Of a DNA stretch of 64,000 nt, positions 9,858 to 19,540 are shown one piece after another (positions within the stretch are counted from its first letter, which is position 1; every line of letters starts with the position of its first letter). The DNA is from Ypsolopha sequella (Eukaryota; Arthropoda; Insecta; Lepidoptera; Ypsolophidae): NCBI GenBank assembly GCA_934047225.1, contig OW204011.1, forward strand, positions 16,938,339 to 17,002,338, in the 5' to 3' direction. Under the pieces are notes generated by a model. That model was given only the letters and a program-made list of their open reading frames with translations. It searched no databases and was not told the origin of the DNA. A program made the position numbers and the translations under genes.

Positions 9858-12380
9858 ATGCCAAATTCCGCAGAAGCTGCAAAATTAAAGATGTCGTATA
9901 GTTTAAAGAAGCTTAAAAATAAAAGGCAAGAATTGTTTAATCGCCTTCAGAGAGTTTATGACTTTTCTAAAACCGCTTTAGAGGATGTTTCTTCGGCAGA
10001 ATTGTTTATGGCCAATGTCGAAACTTTGGATACTGTACGCTCAGAAATTCATGTAATCATAGATGAAATTAATGACACAGAGGTATTGATAAATCCTAAT
10101 TTTGAACCAAATTATCAAAGTTGGTCAGCTTTTGAGGATCTTTACTCCCATTGCAAATACATCAACCGGAAGTTATCACATTCTTCGAAATCGGCTGACT
10201 CTAAAGTTAAAGCTCCACGTGACATGGAATGTCCCAAAAAACCTACTATCAAGCTTCCAAAACTGGAACTCGTTGGTTTTTCTGGTGAAGCTACTATGTG
10301 GCCAACATTCTATGAAACATTTAAAACCACGATTCACGATAATCCGGACTTGACCGACAACGAACGAGTACAATACCTGATGGGTAAACTTTCTGGCCGG
10401 GCACTTTCGATTTGTTCTGGAATCACACCGAACGCAACTAACTACGACATAATCTGGAAAACACTCGTTTCTACTTTTCAAGACTCGCGTAGTTTAGCCA
10501 CTACTTATTTGGATCAAATGTTTGAATTTCGCCCTTTAACTACCGCTAGTTCAAAAAACTTGGACTTGTTTTTAGACAAGTTCTGTTCCGCTGTTTCGTG
10601 TTTAAAATCGCTGAATATTAAAGATCTTTCGGATTTTATCCTTATGTATTTGGCCCTTAAAAAACTTGATGTTGAAACCGCTCGTTCATTTGAAATGTTT
10701 AAACGTGGTTCCGATTTACCCCATTATGATGAATTAATATCATTTTTACGGGAACAAACTAAGATACTGAACCGCACTGCACCCGCAATTACCGCTCCCG
10801 CTCCGAACCGCTCCGTTAATAATAATAACAACAAAACCGGGTACAGTACCAAGTCAACCCATGCTTTTGTCTCCGCTTCGACCAATAATAATTGTTGTCC
10901 GCTATGTAAACAATTAAAACACTATAATTTATATAAGTGTCCCGAATTTGTGAAACTAGATATCGAGAAAAGATTTCAGTTCATCAAATCTAATAACGGT
11001 TGCACCAATTGTTTAAGTATTACGCATAACAATTCCGCTTGTAAATCGTCTTATAATTGCCGCCATTGTAATTGTAAACACCATTCGATGTTGTGCCGCA
11101 AACAAAATGTGATGAATACTCACACCGCGCTTGGTCAAAATATTACCGTGTCTCCACGCACACATACGCAATCTTCGAGGTTGGTGGATCCTGCCGTATC
11201 GGCGACTAACACAGAACATATGACTAATGATTCTCAATCCGTACCAACTGCGAGTAATAATATTTCTTTATGTAACTTACAGCCTAACTCGCAGCGTAAT
11301 GAAACATGCCTTTTAGGTACAATTCAAGTGATCGTGAAAGATTCTAACGGTATGTCTGTCCGTCTACGTGCGCTCTGCGACCCTGCGTCACAATCCAGTT
11401 TTTCGACGGTTTCCTGTTGTGAGAAGCTTAACTTAAAATATGAGAAAATTCCCCGCGCTTTTGTTAAGGGCATCGGCTCTTCATCAAACCCAATTAAGGG
11501 TGCGACAAACCTTAAATTGTTTTCACGATTTGATGATTCGGTTTCAATTTCGCTTGACACTTATGTAATCGACCGTATTACCGACAACTTACCATCGGTG
11601 CAGGTGGATTTGTCTACGCTTTCGTATTTAAAAGATATCACACTTGCTGATGAAACATTTTACTTACCGGGTGAGATTGATATTCTTATCGGTGCATCTT
11701 TATTCGCGGATATCTTGTTATCAGGCCGCGTCTCTGGTCCCCCGGGTACGCCGACGGGATTTCAGACCATCTTCGGTTTTACGCTAATTGGTAATACGCC
11801 TGTTTACCAAAATACCGCATGTTCAATTTCGTTATGCTCTTATATGGAGATTGAACCGCCAATAGATTTTATTTTACAAAAATTTTGGCAATTAGAAGAG
11901 GTGCATTGTGAACCTGCTTCTAGTCCCGCAAATGATGAATGTGAAAAATTATTTATTAACAATGTGTCACGTGACCCCGCTGGTCGCTATTCGGTTTCTT
12001 TACCGTTCGCACGGAATCCTAACATACTAGGAAACTCGTACCATCACGCAAAAAAGTGTTTTATGTCTCTTGAGCGTAGGTTTGTTTCTAACGCAGATTT
12101 ACGTTCCGAGTATAACAATATAATAAATGAATACCTAACTAAAGGTTACATATCCCCGCTTCATAATGATGACCAATTATCTCTTGGTTATTATATTCCG
12201 CATCATCCCGTAGTGCGTGTTGATAAATCAACGACAAAGGTGCGTATTTGTATGAATGCCAGTACTAAGACTGACTCCGCTGATGGTACTCGTGTCTCAT
12301 TAAATGACACGCTGCACACAGGTGCTAATTTGCAAAACGATTTGTTTTTAATTTTACTTGACTTCCGCTTGTATGAATAA
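9858..12380 (+). CDS. BEL Gag-protease-RT (truncated Pol)
   Basis: The first ATG in this frame is at 9858 (the frame is open from 9834). Order of domains: a Gag region of the BEL type with a LPKLELVGFSGE motif near residue 130; a Cys/His knuckle cluster near residues 340-415 (CPLC, CTNC, CRHC); an aspartic-protease-like CDPASQSSF near residue 506; then the N-terminal RT segment with KVRICMNAS near residue 794. Translation stops soon after, before the catalytic RT YxDD. About 840 residues remain of what is normally a Pol polyprotein of well over 1,500. Confidence 0.88.
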   Translation: MPNSAEAAKLKMSYSLKKLKNKRQELFNRLQRVYDFSKTALEDVSSAELFMANVETLDTVRSEIHVIIDEINDTEVLINPNFEPNYQSWSAFEDLYSHCKYINRKLSHSSKSADSKVKAPRDMECPKKPTIKLPKLELVGFSGEATMWPTFYETFKTTIHDNPDLTDNERVQYLMGKLSGRALSICSGITPNATNYDIIWKTLVSTFQDSRSLATTYLDQMFEFRPLTTASSKNLDLFLDKFCSAVSCLKSLNIKDLSDFILMYLALKKLDVETARSFEMFKRGSDLPHYDELISFLREQTKILNRTAPAITAPAPNRSVNNNNNKTGYSTKSTHAFVSASTNNNCCPLCKQLKHYNLYKCPEFVKLDIEKRFQFIKSNNGCTNCLSITHNNSACKSSYNCRHCNCKHHSMLCRKQNVMNTHTALGQNITVSPRTHTQSSRLVDPAVSATNTEHMTNDSQSVPTASNNISLCNLQPNSQRNETCLLGTIQVIVKDSNGMSVRLRALCDPASQSSFSTVSCCEKLNLKYEKIPRAFVKGIGSSSNPIKGATNLKLFSRFDDSVSISLDTYVIDRITDNLPSVQVDLSTLSYLKDITLADETFYLPGEIDILIGASLFADILLSGRVSGPPGTPTGFQTIFGFTLIGNTPVYQNTACSISLCSYMEIEPPIDFILQKFWQLEEVHCEPASSPANDECEKLFINNVSRDPAGRYSVSLPFARNPNILGNSYHHAKKCFMSLERRFVSNADLRSEYNNIINEYLTKGYISPLHNDDQLSLGYYIPHHPVVRVDKSTTKVRICMNASTKTDSADGTRVSLNDTLHTGANLQNDLFLILLDFRLYE

Positions 12381-14095
12381 TATCCGCTATTCCCGCTGAA
12401 TGTTTTTACCATACAGCTGGTTCTCAAAACCCGAGCGACTGTCTTTCCCGTGGTCTCACTCCCACGCAGTTGATGAGTCACCCGCTCTGGTTCACTGGAC
12501 CTGCTTGGCTTTATCTGGACGCTAAAGAGTGGCCAATCAAAACAATAGAATCAGCTTCTATTGAAGAAAACTTGCCGGAATCAAAAACAATTTCTCTTCC
12601 CGCTTTTAGTAATGAAGAACCGCATCCTCTTCTTTCTCTTTCGGAAAGAATTTCGTCATGGCTTGTGCTTTTACACACAATCATTTACATATACCGATTT
12701 TTACGTATTTTACCGCGCTCTAATATTTTTACCGCTACCGATATGGATTTCGCTGAAGTTGCATTGATTAAAGCTCTTCAAGCATTTTATTTTCTTGATG
12801 AAATAAAAAGATTAAAGTCAAATAAACTTTGTTCTCCCGCTTTAAATCGACTATCGCCATTTTTAGATAAAAATGGATTGTTACGCGTTGGTGGTCGACT
12901 TCGCAACACAGACATGACGTTCGATCAACAACACCCTGTGTTGTTACCTCGTAAAAATCATATTGTCGAATTGATTATCATTCATTATCATCGCAAAAAT
13001 TGTCACACTGGACCAGTGGCTTTAATGTCAATAATCCGCCAAAAATTTTGGATACTTTCCTGTCGAAATATTGTTCGTCGCGTAATACATAGCTGCAATT
13101 ATTGTTTTAAGGCGAAGCCGAGACAAACCTTCCCTTTCATGGCAGATTTACCATCATGCCGCGTTAATGAGGCTAAAGCTTTTGTCCACTGCGCTGTGGA
13201 TTATTGTGGTCCTATCAGTATCACTCCGTATCGAAAACGTGGAGTCCGTCCCGTCAAATGTTACCTCTGCATATTTGTATGCCTGGTGACTCGTGCAGTT
13301 CACGTTGAATTGGCAACTGATCTTAGCACGAACACTTTTCTTTCCGCGTTCAAACGTTTTTTATCTAGACGTGGAGCAGTGTCTTTCGTATATTCAGATA
13401 ATGCTACGAACTTTGTAGGCGCTAGAAATGCCCTCTCAGAAATTTACAATTTGACAAACTCCGAAGAATTTAAAACGTCTTTCGCGAATGAACTTGCCGA
13501 TCATAGAATACAATGGAAATTTAATATTCCACGTAGCCCACATTTTGGGGGACATTATGAGATATATGTCAAAGGATTTAAGACGCATTTGCATAGAGTA
13601 GTAGGTACTCAACTGTTGACCTACGAAGAATTATTAACTGTAGTTACGCAAATAGAATGTGTCATAAATTCTCGTCCGCTTACGCTGCTGAGTGAAGATC
13701 CATCTGAACTTAGCGCGTTAACTCCTGCACATTTTCTGATGTCAACTCCTTTAAAAGAATTACCCGCTTGTAAGGTGGCTGATGAGCCAGTTAATTTATT
13801 ACGTCGCTACGCGTTGCTTGATCAAATGGTAGAATCGTTCGCAAGGCGATGGAAGAATGATTATCTCCATCTTCTCCAGTCTAGAGGAAAATGGAATACA
13901 CCTTCCAACCCAATCAAAATTGGATCTGTTGTCGTTGTAGTTACCGATAACACTCCACCGCTTCAATGGCCGCTCGGTGTTATTGTAGCTGTATACCCTG
14001 GCAAAGATAATGTCATTAGGGTAGCTTCTGTCAAAACGACGACAGGTGTTTACAAACGACCTGTCGTGCGTCTTTGCCCTCTCCCATCTCAATAA
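12377..14095 (+). CDS. BEL RNase H tail and integrase
   Basis: The frame opens right at the deletion and reads the end of the RNase H/connection region (NPSDCLSRG), then integrase; the first ATG is at 12473. The integrase has an HHCC zinc-binding region (HYHRKNCH ... CNYC) and a DDE core with Asp in VDYCGP, Asp in SDNATNF and Glu in PHFGGHYE. A basic C-terminal domain ends at the stop. It is in a different frame from the upstream ORF, so no fusion Pol can be made from this copy. The integrase itself shows no stop or frameshift. Confidence 0.88.
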   Translation: MISAIPAECFYHTAGSQNPSDCLSRGLTPTQLMSHPLWFTGPAWLYLDAKEWPIKTIESASIEENLPESKTISLPAFSNEEPHPLLSLSERISSWLVLLHTIIYIYRFLRILPRSNIFTATDMDFAEVALIKALQAFYFLDEIKRLKSNKLCSPALNRLSPFLDKNGLLRVGGRLRNTDMTFDQQHPVLLPRKNHIVELIIIHYHRKNCHTGPVALMSIIRQKFWILSCRNIVRRVIHSCNYCFKAKPRQTFPFMADLPSCRVNEAKAFVHCAVDYCGPISITPYRKRGVRPVKCYLCIFVCLVTRAVHVELATDLSTNTFLSAFKRFLSRRGAVSFVYSDNATNFVGARNALSEIYNLTNSEEFKTSFANELADHRIQWKFNIPRSPHFGGHYEIYVKGFKTHLHRVVGTQLLTYEELLTVVTQIECVINSRPLTLLSEDPSELSALTPAHFLMSTPLKELPACKVADEPVNLLRRYALLDQMVESFARRWKNDYLHLLQSRGKWNTPSNPIKIGSVVVVVTDNTPPLQWPLGVIVAVYPGKDNVIRVASVKTTTGVYKRPVVRLCPLPSQ

Positions 14096-14195
14096 CTCCT
14101 TTCTTTGCCCCCGCTTCAAAATTTCGTTATTCTCTGTCTTATTTTTACTTTTCTATTCTTATTTTAAAACCAATGGTTTTAACGCCGGGGGCAAA

Positions 14196-14662
14196 TGTTC
14201 GCGCCACTTCTTGTGGCTCTCATACTGCGGGGTAGTTGTGAATTAATATTTTCAACTGTCATTTTCGCTGCATCTCCACCCGCTTAGTTTTGGACGCAAA
14301 TCAAGCAGTCGTCAATCAGAAGCCTTTCACGCCGGAGGTCTACGCTGATTGTCATTCGACTAGGTCCTACCTCGACCCTACCGCCCGCCATTTTGAGATC
14401 GCACCCGCTGTGCGCCTCATTTTCATCTATTACTATTACGAAGAAGACTAGCCGAGAAGAGCGCAACCAGGCACGAAGAGGAAGAAGAAAACCATCTTGG
14501 AGAACACCAGAGACTTGGTGGCTCAGGCGAAGCGTGGTTTGTGGTGCATGCAGCTCCTTCCCAAGGTCAGATCTTTCATCTTCGTAATTTATTTCTCTTC
14601 ACTTCCCGCTATTTTTTAAAACCTATGGTGATACAAAGCACTGCCGTCATATCGCGTGCTCA
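14196..14662 (+). repeat. BEL 3' LTR
   Basis: Same 467-bp sequence as the 5' LTR by eye. It is preceded by a purine-rich tract and followed by the ATACA target duplication. Confidence 0.93.
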
Positions 14663-14679
14663 ATACATTTAAAAGGAAC

Positions 14680-15079
14680 TTCAAAGACCAAAAAGAAAAA
14701 ATACATACATTCATACAGCAAAATAGTAATATTGAAAGGTTAGTGGTGTAGGATGTCAGAGTAAGTGTAAGGGTGTGTGTGTGTGTGTGTATGGTAGAGT
14801 AGGGAACTAGGATAGAGGATGTTGATAAATTATTTGTTACGAATATAGTATGCAGTCACATTCTTATTTATATATCTATTTATTAAGTAGTTTGCTTATT
14901 ACTTCCCTCTTAAAACTAGCGTCTGATCCATAAAATAGATCGATAGATGAGAAGGAGGTATTGTAAAGCCTGTGAGCCCTTAAAATTGTGGAATTTTTAG
15001 CAAAATTTGTGTGGGTTACAGGTACATAAAACAATGTTGTATGTCTAGTCCGTTTAAATAGTGCACGTAGTTGCATCAT
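14680..15079 (-). mobile_element. LINE 3'-end fragment
   Basis: Minus-strand codons 15079-14876 give a peptide (LFYVPVTHTNFAKNS ... DLFYGSDASFKREV) that aligns by eye with the C-terminus of the jockey/CR1-like ORF2 at 42700-42876 (LFCVQHARTN ... DLFSCS). The remainder is 3' UTR with a TG microsatellite near 14770-14790. The element is strongly 5'-truncated. Confidence 0.6.
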
Positions 15080-15187
15080 TAGGTCTTCGTATTGTTACGG
15101 GCTGGGGTTCGGGATAAATAAATCTAGGTACACCAGTTCACACAAAAACAACGACACTTTAACCAAAATAGAGGTTGCATGTTGCAG

Positions 15188-15304
15188 GTGCACTCAGAAG
15201 GTGAGGCGGGGGGCGGCGGATCGCTTGGCGCCGAAGCGCTGGCGGCTCAAGTGGCGCGCTTCAAGAGAGTCTCGCTGCGAAAACTGAGGGCGTGGCGCTC
15301 CTGA
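15188..15304 (+). CDS. RA-domain protein (probable PLC epsilon), terminal exon F
   Basis: An acceptor (CATGTTGCAG) precedes the exon, which begins at phase 0 as exon E requires. It encodes 38 residues: an acidic/Gly-rich start (VHSEGEAGGGGSLGAEALA), then a basic amphipathic end (ARFKRVSLRKLRAWRS), and a TGA stop at 15302-15304. With exons A-E it gives 206 residues. Immediately after the stop, the same exon sequence is repeated five more times in diverged form (15301-16198). Confidence 0.78.
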   Translation: MHSEGEAGGGGSLGAEALAAQVARFKRVSLRKLRAWRS

Positions 15305-16198
15305 GTGTGGCAGGTATACTAGCGGTTACCGCCTCTTTACAGACTGCTATAGTCATCTGCACTTAGAAGGCGAGGTGATGGGCGTCAGGTCACTTGACAC
15401 CGAGGCACTCGCGGCGCAAATAGCGCGCTTCAAGATAGTCTCGCTGCGAAAACTGAGGGCGTGGCGCTCCTGAGTGTGGCAGGTATACTAGCGGTTACCG
15501 CCTCTTTACAGACTGCTATAGTCATCTGCACTTAGAAGGCGAGGTGATGGGCGTCAGGTCACTTGACACCGAGGCACTCGCGGCGCAAATAGCGCGCTTC
15601 AAGATAGTCTCGCTGCGAAAACTGAGGGCGTGGCGCTCCTGAGTGTGGCAGGTATACTAGCGGTTACCGCCTCTTTACAGACTGCTATAGTCATCTGCAC
15701 TTAGAAGGCGAGGTGATGGGCGTCAGGTCACTTGGCACCGAGGCACTCGCGGCGCAAATAGCGCGCTTCAAGATAGTCTCGCTGCGAAAACTGAGGGCGT
15801 GGCGCTCCTGAGTGTGGCAGGTACACTAGCGGTTACCGCCTCTTTACAGACTGCTATAGTCATCTGCACTTAGAAGGCGAGGTGATGGGCGTCAGGTCAC
15901 TTGGCACCGAGGCACTTGCGGTGCAAATAGCGCGCTTCAAGATAGTCTCGCTGCGAAAACTGAGGGCGTGGCGCTCCTGAGTGTGGCAGGTATACTAGCG
16001 GTTACCGCCTCTTTACAGACTGCTATAGTCATCTGCACTTAGAAGGCGAGGTGATGGGCGTCAGGTCACTTGGCACCGAGGCACTCGCGGCGCAAATAGC
16101 GCGCTTCAAGATAGTCTCGCTGCGAAAACTGAGGGCGTGGCGCTCCTGAGTGTGGCAGGTACACTAGCGGTTACCGCCTCTTTACAGACTGCTATAGT
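15301..16198 (+). repeat. 169-bp tandem array of terminal-exon copies
   Basis: The junction block CTGAGTGTGGCAGG recurs at 15301, 15470, 15639, 15808, 15977 and 16146, exactly 169 bp apart. Each unit contains a version of exon F preserving its frame and its last 12 residues (VSLRKLRAWRS and stop) but with substitutions earlier, and the CAG/G acceptor replaced by ATCT. The copies are nearly identical to each other and more diverged from the true exon. The array would lie in the 3' UTR of the gene. Confidence 0.92.
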
Positions 16199-16269
16199 CT
16201 GGTTCACCAAATCTGACGACTGTGCACATAAATCTTAATGTAGTGTTGGTTCTGATTTGTTGATAAGAT

Positions 16270-16560
16270 ATCATCCATTCATCCATCAGCCTAGTTCGTC
16301 CACTGCTGGACATAAGCCTTTACAGGACTTTGCCACTCCCAGCGGTCATGCTGGAAGAATTGCCCATACTCACACACGCTGGGCAGGCGGGTTGGTGAGT
16401 GCGGTGCCGGAACCAGTGACGCCGCTGCCCTTCACCAGTCTGTTCCATATAAGGCCCGGCTATTAGGGATGGATATACCGCCATCCATCGGTCCCAGGCA
16501 TGGTGGGCCTCCTGGTTTTTTGCCTGTGAGCTGTCCTCTTACTCTCCCCCGAATTACTTC
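16270..16560 (-). mobile_element. RTE-derived 3' repeat
   Basis: Close match to 805-1120, including the CGTCCACTGCTGGACATAAG block, in the same orientation and truncated at 16560. No open frame of significance. Confidence 0.75.
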
Positions 16561-17689
16561 GATTAGATATAAGATCATTTAAATGCAGTTAAGCCATATA
16601 AATAAAAATGTTGTACTTAAATGTGCAACAAAAAGTAAGACAAAAAAAAAACTAAAACTAAGCAAAAATATTTAAATATCTAAAATAGATTGTTAGAAAA
16701 ATTAAGATATTATTTAGAATTTAGCAATAAATTAAGAGATCACAATTATCAAAAATTATACTTGTACTTTACATAAATAACTAAAAATAACTAATTGATC
16801 TTTGCATTCATGGTATACAGACAAATGATTAAAAGGTCGATAAAATTGATACCTACATAAGAGCGCTCATGTGTGCGAGTGAAATCCTCCTCGGATCTCA
16901 CTTTCAAATTATTTATAACCGCAGTTGTCAGATTTTGGCAACAGACTTTAAGAGGAGCCTTCCTTTTTCAACAGTTTTTGAACGATAATACTGAATCTAC
17001 GACAGACGCAATCAATATGAAACTTATATATATGTTTTTTCAAACCTTTATCTTTACGTTGTAAGTAGCGTTACCTAATTGGAAAACTTTCGCTCAATAG
17101 ATTTTATTTTTGAAAATAGTCTCTTTTTTAGGGTTTTTTTTGTTTTGTGTTTAATCCATTTGATTTTTATGTGTCATATTTTACTATCAATACGACAATC
17201 TTGCTTATTAACCGTTGTAAATTCAAAAATGACTTAAATGCAATATTGTAATTTTAGTCAATTTTAAATCTTCAAATTAGACTCTGTCTGAATAGTTTCA
17301 GGCGCATTTTGGCGCACGCGATTTTAAACTTTAATAAAGTTAGTCTACCGGTTATAATTGCAAAGCCGCGGTGCGCCTAAGGCAGACCTCGTCTTAACAA
17401 GCGAGGGAACTGTTCTGACTGAACGACTGTTCTGACTGAAAGACATGCCGTCTTGCCCATTTAATATAAAATTCGCATTCATTACGCCCTTTGCACACCG
17501 ACGACGCTGCGAAATACGGTAGTGAAACTGCGATAAATCTCTCTTGTAGTTGCGCAGTATATTAAAACATATTGCTCTGTATTTACACGTTTCGTCATCA
17601 ATTCGCTACATGTTTGCGTTTTGAAGCGTTGGTATGCAAAAGCCCAAAAGGTGTTTCAAGAAGGAATAATTGTTTTTTTTTTTTCACAG
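16561..17689. other. AT-rich intergenic or intronic DNA, nothing firm
   Basis: Mostly low-complexity AT. A short direct repeat (GTTCTGACTGAA) lies near 17413-17441. No promoter can be called. Any 5' exons of the 17690-19540 gene are either here and too short to see, or there are none. Confidence 0.4.
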
Positions 17690-19540
17690 GCCTTCCTTCA
17701 CCTCGGCACCCAACTCGCAAATCACCGCGCCTCACTATCTTCCGAACTTGGTTCCATATGGGACTTCCTCCGAACAGAGCGGCCCGACCGGCGCCGAAGC
17801 GAGCCGGCGGGGTATGAACCCATGCACGGTGAGTCACGATCTCCGGTCAGACTAGCACGAGACCTGATGCAAGTTATACAGGAGACCGTGTTCTCTAAAC
17901 GACTCGGAGATAGTCCTAAAAGATGTCCTTTGGTTAAGGAGGAATCTGATTTGACAAGCTCAGAAGATGAGGACAGGAATGATAAAAGAATTGCAAATCT
18001 GATTGATTTCTTCTTCACTATAGTAAAGAGTCAAAGGAATGAGGATCACAGGAAAGGCAGTGGAGGCAGTTGCTTTAAAAGCGAAGTCAGTCCAGTAGAG
18101 GAAGTTAAACCGTACAGACCAAAGGTTAATAAGGAATTAGAGGCAAAAATGGAAACGCTCATGGAGTTTTTAGCGACGACCGGAGTCATGGATAAGGATG
18201 ACGATGTCAGCAAAGATGAAAAAAAGATCACTCTAATGGAGTTCCTTTTTGGCCCTGAGGATCGGAAAGTAGCAAGACCGGTTGTAGAGATAAAATTGGA
18301 GTGTGATTGTAAGACTGGCTTGAGTCTATCCGAGTCTAATGTTAATGTGAAGAATTTGTCGTATATTGACGAGACTCCAGGAGAGGAAGGCAGCGAGACT
18401 TTGGTAGAAATGTTATTGAAATACATGGAGACTTACAGTCACAGCGAGAAGTTTAAGGAACCTACGATACCTTTCTCCATGACATGTATGACGCCATCCT
18501 TGTCTGAAAAATCTAAATCGGATGTAACGATCAGCAAATTAGAAACTTTTAGTGATATAAGTAAAACTAAATCCGATTCTTCCTTAACGAAGACTCTAGA
18601 CACTGTCATAGATCGATTTGAAGATTTCAGATCAGATAAATCTGCTGGCTCTAGACGTATTTCTGAGACGGTGGTCGATTTGAGTCACGTTAAAGATGAT
18701 TTAGAAAGCATTTTAATTGAAGCCGCTCTAAAAGTTTCCTCGGTAGCAAAGATATCTTTTGAAAGCGATGACGACGTTATGAGTGAACAAGAAGATTTGG
18801 AAAACTTTGCCGCGTACACTAAACCTGCAGTTGTGTATCCCCAATACGTACCTTACAGCTTCGAATTGTCTGATATATTAGAAGAGGATGAACCATCTTC
18901 TAGAGATTTAGAAAGAAAATTCTCAAAAGATGATAGGCTAATACACATAAAGCAACTGGCAGAAGAGTTGTTAGCGGAAATAGAAAAGAAAGTACAATCG
19001 TATTTCGAAGACAAACTATCAAGCTCGGGACCATCAACAGAGGATTTCAGCAGAGAAATGGAATTAGAATCGCCCATGAAACGGTCTTCAATAAGTCTGA
19101 TAGACTTGAGGAATATACCCGATCTACCACCGAGCATGATGACAAAACCTCAGGTAGTAAGAGTTGACAAGTCAACGTCTACAACAGAAATATCCGAGTC
19201 CATGTCAGATTTGTCTAGAAGAATCGATTCGGCTTGCATGACGGAGGACACTAGTTTAAGCTCGTGCTCTCTCGAGAAAAGTGAAAGAGTATTAGATAAA
19301 ATCGAATCGCTGCATCGATTCTTCTCTAAGTCTCGTTTGGAGATAATAGATGAAAGTTTAGAAGAGAACGGTGATAAGAAACCTAGGCAAATCTTTTTAG
19401 ATTCCGATACGCCGGCGTCTGTTCATGATATGCAGTCGAATGTCGGTCAGGCTAGTTTAGATGATGTGGAAGACTTGCTCGATGATTGTGAGAAGCAAAC
19501 TGAGGAGGACTCTGAAAGCGATGACGGTATCTCCGTCTGA
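17690..19540 (+). CDS. Acidic Ser-rich protein, terminal exon (unknown function)
   Basis: A strong acceptor (T-rich tract then CACAG at 17685-17689) opens a 616-codon frame ending TGA at 19538-19540. If transcription starts inside, the first useful ATG is at 17822 (MHGESRSPVRLARDLM). The protein is hydrophilic, rich in Ser, Asp, Glu and Lys, without signal peptide or membrane segments. Short repeated hydrophobic modules occur (LIDFFF, LMEFLATTG, LMEFLFG, LVEMLLKYM), each after a polar stretch, which suggests short linear motifs or weak helices. The C-terminus is very acidic (DDVEDLLDDCE ... SESDDGISV). I do not recognise the family. Within 17690-17828 a second frame is also open and ends at a good GTGAGT donor, so this part may be a separate exon. 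Confidence 0.65.
   Translation, partial: AFLHLGTQLANHRASLSSELGSIWDFLRTERPDRRRSEPAGYEPMHGESRSPVRLARDLMQVIQETVFSKRLGDSPKRCPLVKEESDLTSSEDEDRNDKRIANLIDFFFTIVKSQRNEDHRKGSGGSCFKSEVSPVEEVKPYRPKVNKELEAKMETLMEFLATTGVMDKDDDVSKDEKKITLMEFLFGPEDRKVARPVVEIKLECDCKTGLSLSESNVNVKNLSYIDETPGEEGSETLVEMLLKYMETYSHSEKFKEPTIPFSMTCMTPSLSEKSKSDVTISKLETFSDISKTKSDSSLTKTLDTVIDRFEDFRSDKSAGSRRISETVVDLSHVKDDLESILIEAALKVSSVAKISFESDDDVMSEQEDLENFAAYTKPAVVYPQYVPYSFELSDILEEDEPSSRDLERKFSKDDRLIHIKQLAEELLAEIEKKVQSYFEDKLSSSGPSTEDFSREMELESPMKRSSISLIDLRNIPDLPPSMMTKPQVVRVDKSTSTTEISESMSDLSRRIDSACMTEDTSLSSCSLEKSERVLDKIESLHRFFSKSRLEIIDESLEENGDKKPRQIFLDSDTPASVHDMQSNVGQASLDDVEDLLDDCEKQTEEDSESDDGISV

Larger units (their letters stand above)
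8904..14662 (+). mobile_element. BEL/Pao LTR retrotransposon, internally deleted
   Basis: The element is 5,759 bp with two 467-bp LTRs (TG...CA ends) and a 5-bp target duplication ATACA at 8899-8903 and 14663-14667. A TGG-led putative primer-binding site starts at 9377 and a purine-rich tract (CCGGGGGCAAA) precedes the 3' LTR. It encodes Gag, protease and the start of RT, then jumps to the end of RNase H and a complete-looking integrase. It sits in the last intron of the plus-strand RA-domain gene in sense orientation. Confidence 0.93.

Noticed and set aside
17572..17855. Short plus and minus ORFs around the 17690 acceptor
   Set aside because: They overlap the T-tract and splice site and lack any domain; only the long frame and the noted alternative frame are kept.
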